A DNA stretch of 18,598 nucleotides, taken from the NCBI GenBank assembly GCA_001430745.1, contig KQ482041.1, positions 601,746 through 620,343 of the forward strand. Direction: 5' to 3'. Below are positions 1 through 8,507 of the stretch, piece after piece. The stretch is from Auxenochlorella pyrenoidosa (taxonomy: Eukaryota; Chlorophyta; Trebouxiophyceae; Chlorellales; Chlorellaceae). The notes beneath the pieces are model-generated. The model was given only the letters and a program-made list of their open reading frames with translations, was not told the origin of the DNA and did not search any database. Every line of letters starts with the position of its first letter. Position 1 is the first letter of the stretch. Both the position numbers and the translations under genes were made by a program.

Positions 1-838
1 GCCCCCCAAAGGTGTGATCCGGCATGTCCCAGCAAGGCGCCACCACCTCGTCCTGCGGGCCAGGGGCAGCAGCCACAGCGTTGCCGAGGGCCCAGGGCTG
101 GGGAGCGCCGCAGGGCAACGCACTGCAGGGAAGCCCCGGGCGGGGCGCAGCAGGGCGCCGCCGCCTCGCCTTGCCGCACAGCATCAGGCCTAGGCGGCAG
201 GCAGGGGCCAGCCGGGATGAGGTGCAACATCTGCAGGCAAAACGTAGTCCCAAACCCGCACCCCAGCGTGCTGGCCATCCGTTGTCTGCCCGCTGGGTGG
301 CATGCTTGCTCTGTGTGGCTGGGCGTCTCGCCAGGCGCCCTGCTCCCCTGCCCCACACCCAACCTTGCTCAGCAACCCACCGTGATGAGTGGCCGCTCCG
401 TCAGGATGCGCCGCCCTGTCTCTGAGGCCAGCATGCGACTGCGCATGGCGTGCAGCGCGGGCAGCCCCGTCGTCTCGCCGCTGGCCGCCACCAGGTCGCC
501 GCGCCGCGGGTCGCGGAACGCGCCCCACAGCGCCAGCAGCGCCAGCGCGCCCTTCTCCAGCCCATTCAGCGGCACGTGAGTGGGGTAAGCTGGCGGCGGC
601 CTGCTGGCGGGGAGGGAAGAACCAGGAGGGCGTTAACAGGAGCAGGGACGGCGGCAGTGGCAGCGGCAGCGGCAGCGGCGCCTAAGCAGTGATGGCGGCA
701 CTGGCCTCACACAGATCGCCATGCGCCTCACCTCGTCAGCAGGCTGTTTGCCGCGTCCATAAGCGCCGTGAGCGGCCCACTGGAAGCGAACCGTATTTGA
801 TGGGCGCCTGCGTCGGAGAAACACAAAATGTTCAGCAT
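1..838 (-). CDS. COQ4: Ubiquinone biosynthesis protein COQ4, 5' part (cut by window edge)
   Basis: Minus-strand gene in three visible exons: 838-732, 603-381 and 52 to the window edge. Phases agree at both junctions (2, then 0) with GT...AG introns. Exon 2 gives YPTHVPLNGLEKG, then DPRRGDLVAASGETTG and ILTERPLIT; exon 3 gives CWDMPDHTFGG. These match in order the conserved N-terminal half of COQ4 (YPTHIPLN.., GETTG, ILxERPRI, LPEGTFG). In known family members COQ4 is a matrix-side inner-membrane protein that organises the CoQ synthesis complex; the HDxxH...E zinc motif lies beyond the window. The start is uncertain: ATG at 838 gives a 26-residue leader that could target mitochondria; in-frame ATG at 760 gives a shorter protein. 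The frame stays open farther upstream. Family assignment is firm; the N-terminus is not. Confidence 0.82.
651..680. repeat. Short GGCAGC hexanucleotide repeat in COQ4 intron 1
   Basis: A run of imperfect GGCAGC/GGCAGT units lies inside the 128-nt first intron of COQ4 (604-731). It reads as Gly-Ser or Ala codons in several frames but falls between well-supported splice sites, so I treat it as an intronic microsatellite. Confidence 0.6.
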
Positions 839-1494
839 TCGATAGGCACCGCAGCACTTTCTGACGCTGCACCAGGTGCTCCACTGACCGCACCTGCCAG
901 CGCGCTCGACGTCTCGGCTGCAAAGCGCGGCAGTGCTCGCAACGACATACTTTTCTGTAAGAATTGATTGACAGGAAACGATCGGGCAAGGAGGGGGACT
1001 GCCGCATGGCCCAAGAGCCACTGCTGCAGCAGCACGCCCGGCATGGCACGCCCGGCATGGCATCAGGGCTCTCATAGGCTTCTCCAACCGTGCAATTATA
1101 TACCATCATGTCCCACTGTCACCAGATGTGCCGCTCATGAGCGACAGTGATTGCGCCATGACGATGGTGAGCTTTGCGAAGGGTTGGGTGGGAAGCAGCA
1201 CCCCTGCCACGCCCAAGAGTGTGCTTGACAAGCAGCTGTGCTTATTGCCGAAATGCGACAATTGGGCGCAACGATCTGGTTCAGCAATACACAATTTAGT
1301 CCCAGGTGCTGAAGACATGCAGTCATTACGGCTGCAGCAGCTGTCGGGGGCGGGCTCAAAGCCTCCCTGCCGCTGCCTGATCTGAGAACGGTTGGGTTCA
1401 AATTCAACCCATCACCGCCCATGCCTCAGACAGGCGTCAAAGCGTGCACGTGGCGGCTTGCCAACTGGCACTAAACGCCGCTGCGCACATGGGG
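839..1494. other. Upstream region of COQ4 / spacer, no gene seen
   Basis: No convincing exon on either strand. On the minus strand a TATATAA-like stretch near 1096-1102 lies about 260 nt upstream of the farther COQ4 ATG and could be part of its promoter; that is inference from position only. The frames open here have no recognisable protein motif. Confidence 0.35.
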
Positions 1495-1942
1495 TTATGC
1501 CAACGGTGCCTCTCGCTGTTCCCACGTCAGCTGAGCCTCGTCGGCGGGCGCCGCGGCGGCGGCCGACGGGGAGGTGGGCGCCGTGGCGGCGGCTTGCGCG
1601 GGGGCGGGCGCCTGCAAAGGAGGGAGTGTTGGCAATTGAGGGAAGGGCAGTTGTCTGCTGACCATCTTGCAGGAGGTGCGGGCAAGTTTGCAAGCGGCGG
1701 CAGAGATCGCAGCACGTGAGCAGATGCAAGACGACATGCAGCCAGGGCTAGCAGTTTGCTGCAGCGCGCCGAAGACACTACCAGCCAGAGGTCAGAGCGT
1801 GTTGCGAAGAGAATGCAGGCAGCAGGAGCGGTAAGTATCAGGGGCTGGCCGTAGGTGCGCCATGGGCGGCCAGGCTGCAGCAGCAGTGCAAGCAGGTGCC
1901 TGCCTGGGAGGTGGGGGGCTGGGGCAGCGCACGCCTGACACG
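1495..1942 (-). other. Probable 3' end of the tandem MRH-like gene
   Basis: An acceptor at 1943 opens a possible fifth linker exon (GVRCPSPPPPRQAPAC) in the right phase after module 4. A good acceptor (CCCTCCTTTGCAG) precedes exon 1611-1495, an Ala/Pro-rich tail ending DEAQLTWEQREAPLA and TAA. How the two connect is not resolved, and no clear transmembrane helix could be placed, so whether the protein is anchored or secreted is open. Confidence 0.3.
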
Positions 1943-4900
1943 CTGCGGTGCAGGGAGAGGGGCACAAAGTGGGGGGCGGCGATTTTGCAGGCAGCATGGG
2001 GCAGGCGGCTGGCCCAGGCTTACGAGAGCATGAAGCAGGTGCCCGCTCAGCAGGCGCACATCCCACATGCAGGCTGAGCCAGGCGGGCAGAGGGGCTTGC
2101 CAGGCCTTTGCGCTCTGCACCACCAGGTAGCTGCGGCAGGTCTTGTCTGCGGCAGCGGAGGGGTGAGCGCGAGGGCCAGCGGAGCGGGATTGGGAGGGGA
2201 GCGGACACGATGCAGGCAGTGCACCAAGGGCTGCGAGCAGCGCACCAATGTTAACAGGGGGCCCAGCGGTGGACGAGAAAACAGCACCGCTAGCACCAGA
2301 GCATCGCAGCTGCAACAGCAGCCCCCTCACCATTGAAGGAGACTACGACCAGGTTGTCACGCCGGGCGCCAGGTGCACATACCCACCACACATCCGTTGT
2401 GTAGCGCTTTGCCCTGGCAGCATCGCACAGGTCGCCCCCAAGGTAGAAGGACTGCACGCATGTGGCAGGTTGAGGGGCAGGCACATCATGCGTGGGTCAT
2501 CTTGTCGCCGCCGCAGATCAGGTCACCTCCCTGCAACGCCTCAACAAGCACAGAAGGAGGGGGGGCAGAGGTGTGCGGCACACCTGCTTGCGGGGGTCTG
2601 CAGCTGCCGAACCACTGTACGTCCCCAACTGGAGGCACTCCCCCGAGGAGGGGCGGCAGGCCTGGACGGTGCTGCTTGCAGGGCTGGCAAAGTATGAGAC
2701 CGAGGTTGTCCAGGGTGGGTCATCTGTGTAAGGGGGAAGGCAGCTGACGGTCAGCGAGGCAAGAGGGGGAGGATGGAAGTGGGCGCGCCCTGCAGGGCCT
2801 GCACTGCGGGCTGATCGCCCAGAGAGAACACCTCGGCGGGCTGCGCGCCCAGCAAGAGCGGCCTAACCAGTGTTGGTGGCCGACAGGTTGAGCACTGCCT
2901 GCCTGGGCGCCGGCTTTGGCAGCTGCAGTTGGGAAGATGCAGTGGCATTGCTTCAAGCCGTCAAAAGCTCACGCAAGCAAGCATGCGGGCTGCAAGCGGG
3001 TCGGCAGGCTGCTGCAGCAGGGCACGCAGGGCTTGCTAGCCTCCAACATGCCTGGAAGGTGCCGCAGGGGATCTTGCTGCAGCAGGGGGCGGGGGATGGC
3101 GCGCGTTGAGGGAATGATTGAATGGGCAGAGGGGGAGGTGCTCCTTCCATGCACCACCCACGGCCGGGCCTGACGTACAGAAATGGCTCCCTGCTGGCAA
3201 AGCGGCATGACTGCACACCATGGCAAAGACCACAAAAAACGGCGTGGCTGGACACATGAATGCAAGGCTGGCTGCTGGCAGAGCGCACCTAGGCGGTGGC
3301 GGCGAGCGGCAGTGCCCCAGGCTGCAGGAGTGGAAAAGAGAGCAAGTGGCCGCCTTGATCAGTAAACAGCACCGGGCGCTGCAGAGCTGCATGCCTGCAC
3401 CCCCCGCACATGTACAGATGTTGGCGCTCCTGCCGAGCTGAATGCCATGGCAGCTTTTGGCATGCTCCCCGTGCTGCATGCCCCCCGCACCAGGCACGAG
3501 GTGTCGCAACCGTAAACGTGGCCTGGCAAGCATCTGTGTTGTGCGTGGCTGCCACCAGGCTGTCGTTCTTTTTGGCAGGGTCGCACTGTAACAGCACCAC
3601 CGCGCTCCACAGCCTGCCTCCCTTGCACCAGTCCCCATTCCGGTACACCTGCAGCAACAAAGCAAGGAGAAGGGATGATTGCTGCTCCATACACCAGCAG
3701 CAACCAAGCGAGGGTTTGAGGGAGCGTGCGTGCGGTGCTGCAATCAGTGCTCACGACCGGACGAGAGGCATGAGGGTCGGGCAAGCAGCAGTCAGCGCGG
3801 TGCCTGCCTGCCTTGCTGCCGTGGAGGCAGACAGGAACCCCGATTCCAAAGCTGCAACCTGCCAGACACAAGCATACAATGCACAGAACTGAGCAGGATC
3901 GGTGCTGGCTTGCCTGGTGTGTTGGTGTAGAGGCCGGCCTGTCAAGTATGCCAACTTTTGTGGTGGCGCGGTTGGGGCGCCCAGTGGTATTTATCATGAG
4001 CGCAACGGGCGGCTGCTGCGTTAAATCCAGCATGTACAACATGAATTGCCCTGTAGCAGAAGCGAAGCACAGAAGCCCAGGTAGCTAAACGTTCAATGTA
4101 GCGTCCCCTACTTGAGAACTGGCAAGCTTGGATGCCAGCATGCTCGCAGACGAGACGTGCAGAAAGGAAGAAGAGGGCTTCTGCTGGTCTGTTTGTGCCA
4201 CCCAGTTCAGGAAACCTGATGCAGAGCTGCAAAGTAGAACTGAACCAGGCAGAGCAATGCAACCACGGGCAGGCTGGGCAGCAAGTAATGCAGGGTCAGC
4301 ATGAAGGGGCAGGGCGGAGAAGGATCGCTTACGAATGCTCCAACAGCCAATTACGCTATGCCAGGAGCTCACCTCCACTGGACTGATGATACTCCATGGG
4401 TGTGGGGTTGGGCTGGTACTGAATGCAGAAGGAAGAGTGGGGACTTGAGCCAGGTTGGGCGGGGGGAAGGGCAGGGTTGCAAGGGTGAAAGCAGTTGAGC
4501 TGGAGAGCGCCAGGGGAGGTGTGAACAGAGCCCAGGCAACCAGCGCAACAGCCATTGCAATGCGATGTTTCGCAGCTTGGATGGTGCATGCTAAGCATTG
4601 CATGCTCTTGCATGCTCGAGCCAAGCAGGACAGGGTGGAAACACAGACTTTGCTCACAAGCTGCATCGCTGCGCATGGTCTCGGCGGTGAAGGCGGACAA
4701 GGAACGTTGCTCAGGCTGCACAGCAAAGCACTATTGCAAAAATCAGGAACCTGCGCTGTTTCTATCTTTACGATAAGACAGGCTGACCATGCAGACACAC
4801 AGACTTGGCTGGGCTTACACTGTGAGCTGGTAGGCAGGCGTGGGCAACCGTGGGTGTGCACGGCGAGTCAAGGTGTCTACTGCCGAGACAAGCACATGTA

Positions 4901-6973
4901 GCTTGCACTGGCCATACAGCAGCATCAGGGCGCGTCGAAGCAGGCACCAGCAGGCGCAGCGCTCACCACACGCGCTCGGTGTGCACGGTGAATTCTGCTC
5001 GGCAGGTGGCGGCGTTTCGTGAGGCAGACACCAGCGTTTCTGGCGCGCCGGGCTTGCACTGAAACGTTACAACAGACTGCTAGCGCTCGCCTGGCGGGCA
5101 GCCTGTTGCATCTCCACCAGTGTACACCTGCACGGAGGGCCAGGTGAGGTGGGGTGCGGGGAGGGGTACAGCGATCGCGGGCGGGGCATCGGATCCAGCA
5201 GCCTGAGCTGCAGCTACGTCTGTGCACACGTGGTACTGCCCGTAATGCTAACAACTGCCTGCCGGCCTAACAGGTGCAAGCGGCGCTGAAGCTAGCTCCA
5301 CCTGCGTTGTTGCATGCATGCCCGGAACACTGAGCAAGTTGTCACCTTGGCAGCTGCAGAGCTGGGTTTCCGATAAGGTGCTTGCACAGCGCAGCCAGCA
5401 CGTCAGGACTCACATAGCGGGTCGGCATGGAGGCACTACCGTTGCGACCCAGGTTGATACAGCTTACAGCACGCACAATTATCTTGGCAGAAGTTTGGGA
5501 GAGGAAAGTCTGCTAACTGGCCGTTTGGATCAATTGTGTCCAATGTGTAATAGCTACACCCATGGCACCCCTGCGCATCGTCCAGCAGCTGAAAGTAGTC
5601 GGCATCGTGCTGCACGGAAGCAGGAGCTTGGGGGGGTCCAGTGGACGCGGATTGGGAGCTCGGCACCTGGGATGGGGCACGGCGCTGCAAGGCGCAGTGG
5701 CAGGGCGGGAGCCGTGCCACCCTACCCCTGAGGCATGCCCCTGCTGCCACCTTTGGGATACTTCCGCATGGGAAAGGTGGCGGCGGAGGCGGCGGCGGGG
5801 GCAGGGGCGGCGTTGGAGGCGGGGTTGGAGGCGCCGGGGGTGAAGGAGGTGGCGGGGGCGGTGCAGGGGAAGGTGGCGGGGGCGAGGGCGCTGGCGGCGG
5901 CGGCGGTGGAGGAGGTGGTGAAGGCGGCGGAGGGCATTCCTTGTCGCTGAAGCTGCAAGGTTGGGCAGACCACACAGTGTGCACAGGTGATGCGCAAGCG
6001 AAACTTGCCTGGTGGGGGCTGTGCAGCGGATCTGTGCCCTAAAACCGGTGCAGGGGCAGGCCCACAGCCAGCAAGGCGCCCGTTGGTGCGGGCAGGGAGC
6101 AGCGCTTACCACACGCGCCCCGTGTGAACAGTCATCTGAGCCTGGCAGGTGGTGGTGTTGCGGGAGGCAGACACCAGCGTCTCATTCATGCCAGGCTTGC
6201 ACACAAAAGTAATGACCGACTGCCAACGCACGCCCGCCGGGCAGCCGGTGGCATCACCCCCAGTGTACACCTGCGCAAGGGGCGACAGAGGAGCGGAAGC
6301 ATTTCTGCCATGCCAGGGGCGCCACAGACTCACAAAGGCAACAGGCATCAGCTGCAGGCAGCACCTAGAAGCGCGTGAGCGCAGCGCCGCTTGAGTGCCG
6401 CTGCGGGCTGCCCGCCAAAGCACGCAGGGCGCGCAATAGGGCAGACTCCGCGACCACTGCAGCGGGGGCCGGGAATGCAGCTGCTGTGCGCCCTCACATA
6501 GCGTGTGGGGCTGGAGGCGTTGCTCCTGCCGTGCCCCAGGTAGGTGCAGTCACCCCCAAAGGTGCTTGGGCAGAAGAGCGGCTGTTCAAAGGGGAAGGGC
6601 AGCCCGGAAAAGACGTTGTCCAGCTCGAAGCTGCCATCGGCAACGGCCAAGAACAGGTACACTCGGCCGGGCTTCACAAAGGCAGGGGAAAGGTCGGCGC
6701 GAGGAAGGTTTTAGAGGTAACAAGCTGCGCAGCTGTGACCAGATGTGCGCAGCACTTGGTTTGCCAGATCTGCTTGGTGGCAGCAGGGCAGGAGGGGCCA
6801 GGTCAAAGGGGGCAGGCATCCAGGCTGACGCTGCAGCACGAGTTTGGCAGCAGCAGGCTCGGGCGTGCTTCGCACTGCCTCCATGGCATCCGCCATGCAG
6901 CCATGCTTGCACCTTTTGAATGACGCCACATGGGTACGGCGATGGCGGCGGCGGTGCCAACGAGCCAGTTGCG
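1495..6973 (-). CDS. Tandem MRH-like (mannose-6-phosphate-receptor homology) protein with Cys/Pro linkers
   Basis: Large minus-strand gene. Supported exons (high to low): 6973-6913, 6671-6498, 6270-6110, 5952-5751, 5609-5414, 5127-4967, 4715-4658, 4418-4373, 4050-3755, 3648-3491, 3321-3219, 2922-2868, 2723-2584, 2451-2331, 2146-2101, then less certain exons from 1942 and 1611-1495 (stop TAA 1497-1495). All listed junctions to 2101 are phase-compatible except the damaged second module. Each module has a Pro-rich exon bracketed by Cys, an N-terminal half ending CxxLG..., and a C-terminal half such as VYTGGDATGCP, ITFVCKPG, TCQAQ, HTGRVC. This is the strand order of the C-terminal half of P-type lectin/MRH domains. 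Such proteins are normally lumenal or secreted lectins. No signal peptide or membrane helix was found with certainty, and the 5' end is unresolved. In-frame TAG and a frameshift in module 2 could make it a pseudogene. Confidence 0.5.
2101..3321 (-). other. MRH-like module 4 (six exons, intact, GC donor)
   Basis: Exons 3321-3219 (GHCRSPPPPRC linker plus tail), 2922-2868 (QAVLNLSATNT), 2723-2584 (VSYFASPASS, ACRPSSGECLQLGTYSG), 2451-2331 (SFYLGGDLCD, RYTTDVWWVCAPG, DNLVVVSFN) and 2146-2101 (KTCRSYLVVQSAKA plus split Cys). The YLGGDLC...R.TT...C.P core is the clearest MRH signature in the gene. All phases join; the last donor is GCAAGC (a GC-AG intron), and the donor after 2868 is a weak GTTAGG. 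This module has an extra intron in its C-terminal half compared with modules 1-3, so it has diverged longest. Confidence 0.5.
3491..4715 (-). other. MRH-like module 3 (four exons, intact)
   Basis: Exons 4715-4658 (short linker NVPCPPSPPRPCAAMQL), 4418-4373 (YQPNPTPMEYHQSSG), 4050-3755 (FMLYMLDLTQQPPV..., VPVCLHGS, DCCLPDPHASRPV) and 3648-3491 (VYRNGDWCKGGRLW, VVLLQCDPAKK, SLVAATHNTDACQATFTVA). All phases join (2-in, 0, 1, 0, 2-out). YMLDLT resembles the YDLS strand that opens MRH domains and QCDP is the canonical core. Exon 4050-3755 is long and Cys-rich (VLCIVCLCLAGC), so a hidden intron inside it is possible. Confidence 0.5.
4967..5952 (-). pseudogene. MRH-like module 2, damaged by a frameshift and a TAG
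   Basis: Exon 5952-5751 encodes a long polyproline linker (FSDKEC, about 45 mostly Pro residues, then PFPCGSIPK) and is intact. Exon 5609-5414 is 196 nt (not a multiple of 3): its first half reads FPLPNFC in frame 0, but the part homologous to module 1 (LGRN..SASMPTRY) is one base out. Exon 5127-4967 has the same length (161 nt) and 40 of 53 residues in common with module 1, but a TAG at 5082-5080 replaces the TGG of the R-W-Q-S motif. Splice sites are all preserved. This could be a real pseudogenised unit, an allele, or sequence error; two separate lesions argue against a single error. Confidence 0.6.
6110..6973 (-). other. MRH-like module 1 (three exons, intact)
   Basis: Exons 6973-6913 (linker APPPPSPYPCGVIQK), 6671-6498 (VYLFLAVADGSFELDN through PLFCPSTFGGDCTYLG and ASSPTRY) and 6270-6110 (VYTGGDATGCPAGVR, ITFVCKPG, ETLVSASRN, TCQAQMTVHTGRV plus split Cys). 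Lengths 61, 174 and 161 nt give phases 2-in, 0, 0, 2-out. The frame is open throughout. Two Cys pairs expected of an MRH fold are present. A cysteine completes across the intron to the next linker exon. Confidence 0.55.
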
Positions 6974-7181
6974 CTGCAGGCAGGGAAGAGGGCGGGCCAT
7001 GCAGGTGGGAGATGGGGTAGCAGCTGCATGACGCAGGCGCGCTGCTTGCTGCCAAGGCGTTGGCATCAACCGCTGATCGTGATCCCACTGCCTGCGCAGC
7101 TTGGAACAGTACCACTGCGGCGGGCTCTCCCAGGCACTGGCAGGCAGGTGGGGTCCTGGTAAAAATTCTCCTTCGTGCATA

Positions 7182-7373
7182 CTAGAGCGATTTGAACCTG
7201 CAGAGCAGACCAGCAATCATGAAGGCATAAAGCGAAGACCCGCGTCCGCGTTCCCCGCCGCCGCCGAGCGGTCCCGCCATCGACTGCCTGAGCACTTGCT
7301 GGGCCAGAGCGGCGCGGCGGACCGCAGGCGCCTTGCGCAACACGTCTGCAGCACCCATACACCAGCTCACCAT
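7182..7373 (-). CDS. Hypothetical 63-residue ORF with basic N-terminus
   Basis: ATG at 7373 to TAG at 7182. The N-terminal third (VLRKAPAVRRAALAQQVLR) is an arginine-rich amphipathic-looking stretch of the kind seen in mitochondrial presequences, followed by GGGGERGRG and a short hydrophobic SSLYAFMIAGLLC. I do not recognise it. It overlaps the donor of the alternative exon 7498-7371 (its ATG is followed directly by GTGAGC), so the two readings exclude each other. Could be chance. Confidence 0.2.
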   Translation of the reverse strand: MVSWCMGAADVLRKAPAVRRAALAQQVLRQSMAGPLGGGGERGRGSSLYAFMIAGLLCRFKSL

Positions 7374-7498
7374 TGCACAGAGGAGGCAGGGTGGCCAGGG
7401 CTCTCGGCCCAAAGCCCGCGAGGTATTAAAGCCGCGCCGCATACCGCGGCGCTGCTGGTTTTCTGGCAACAAGACAGTCCCTGATTGCGATTCTGCAT
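7371..7498 (-). other. Candidate 5' exon of the MRH-like gene
   Basis: ATG at 7498 opens a 42-codon stretch containing LSCCQKTSSAAVCGAAL and ends in phase 2 (TG) at a GTGAGC donor. That is the phase required by the linker exon at 6973, so a join would create the usual linker cysteine. The leader is not a clear signal peptide. Supported by phase and splice consensus only. Confidence 0.2.
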
Positions 7499-7706
7499 TC
7501 AAGGCCAGCCCCAGGGGAGGAAGGGGGCTGTTCAGCCTGGAGGGTGGAAGCTGGGTGGCGGGTGCCTGCTGCCATGGGCCAGATGTATCAGATGTGCTGC
7601 ACTGTGAAAAAGGGATGGAGTGGTTCGAGAGGTAGAATTGTGAGTGTGGGAGAAGGTGGGGCAAAGGGAGTGGTAGTGGGAGCGTGGGCTGCTGATTGAG
7701 GAATTT

Positions 7707-8129
7707 GAGGGGGAGAGAGGTGGCCAGGAGCGCGCAACTCTGCCTGTGCTGGCCCAGCCATGGCCTCACCTCACCGCCCGACTGTGTGTGGTGTGGTGCA
7801 ACAGCAGCTCAGTCCAATCGTCACTGTGCCCTCTCCCCACCAACATCCCAATCTAATACAGCAGGGCGAGTCGCCCTGGTTGCACCACTGTACCCATGCC
7901 ACCTGCCTTCTGCGCCCAGTGCATGCCCGCCTCAGCGCACGCATCCACTTCCCCACTCGCAGACCCTCTGCTCTGATGACATCAGCTTGACGGCAGCTGG
8001 TGCCAGCATGCCCGCACACGGCTTCTACCCAGCATTCTGTCAGGCCAAGCTTGCTTACTTTGAAAGACATGCTGTTGGGAAGCAGCGCAAGCAGCGCATG
8101 CAAGCTTGCGCCCCGCTGCCTGCTGTCCA
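7707..8129 (-). mobile_element. 5'-truncated LINE 3'-end fragment, copy A
   Basis: The reverse complement of this stretch matches 11610-12043 almost throughout, with small indels, starting at GGACAGCAGGCAG and ending at CACCTCTCTCCCCCTC. It holds only the region downstream of the retrotransposon coding end, as expected for a 5'-truncated insertion. No poly(A) tail is seen. It lies between the MRH-like gene and the 3' side of the PDAP1-like gene. Longer open frames here are accidental. Confidence 0.7.
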
Positions 8130-8507
8130 GCAGCGCCTGCCTAGTCCTTCTGCTTCAGTGAAGGGTGGTCCTTTGGAATCGGCCTGCAGGCGGGAGGGGC
8201 AAAACCACAGGCCATATGTCGAGGCCGCCGTTTCTGCTGGCCACTCCCTGCGGTTTGTAGTTGCGGGCCACGATGCTGCGGGCATGCAGCCAGAGGCAGC
8301 ACCAATCTGGCATCTGCGCGGTGCGGGGCCTCTTGCCCCGCCAGCTAACCCCCCCACCCCCACCCCCACCCCCACCCCACCCCGCACCCAAACTGTGTTT
8401 CTCGTGACACCAGGCCCAGCCAGGTCCAGCCTAACAAGCCAAGCCCTCAACCGCACTATCAGTGCTGCCCATCACGCCCCGGGGGCCCACAAACACGGGC
8501 CCAGCGC
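8130..8507. other. 3' flank of the PDAP1-like gene
   Basis: Holds the C/A repeat and otherwise no exon. No TGTAA signal was found on the minus strand before the LINE fragment, so the transcript end may lie within or beyond that fragment. Confidence 0.3.
8349..8383. repeat. C(4-7)A simple repeat (G-rich on the minus strand)
   Basis: Seven consecutive runs of four to seven C separated by single A. The minus strand, which is the sense strand of the neighbouring PDAP1-like gene, is thus GGGGT/GGGGGT-type and could fold into a G-quadruplex in that gene's 3' flank. It resembles, but is not, the plant-type telomere repeat. Confidence 0.75.

Noticed and set aside
1674..1830. Plus-strand coiled-coil-like stretch (EVRASLQAAAEIAAREQ) followed by RSERVAKRMQAAGA and a GTAAGT donor
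   Set aside because: The two parts are in different frames, no partner exons were found, and the region lies within the minus-strand gene. Kept only as a possible gene relic.
2751..2948. Minus-strand frame with GAQPAEVFSLGDQPAVQALQ as an exon
   Set aside because: Protein-like composition, but it does not phase with either neighbour, whereas exons 2922-2868 and 2723-2584 join in frame and form a continuous MRH-like half.
5080..5082. TAG read as a sense codon
   Set aside because: The aligned residue is Trp; known algal stop reassignments make TAG Gln, and the other genes here use standard code with TGA or TAA stops.
5641..6042. Plus-strand glycine-rich frame (long GGGGG runs)
   Set aside because: Exact antisense of the polyproline linker exon 5952-5751, whose splice sites and phases fit the MRH-like gene.
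8349..8383. Telomeric repeat
   Set aside because: Unit is C(4-7)A, not CCCTAAA or its algal variant CCCTAAAA, and genes continue on both sides.
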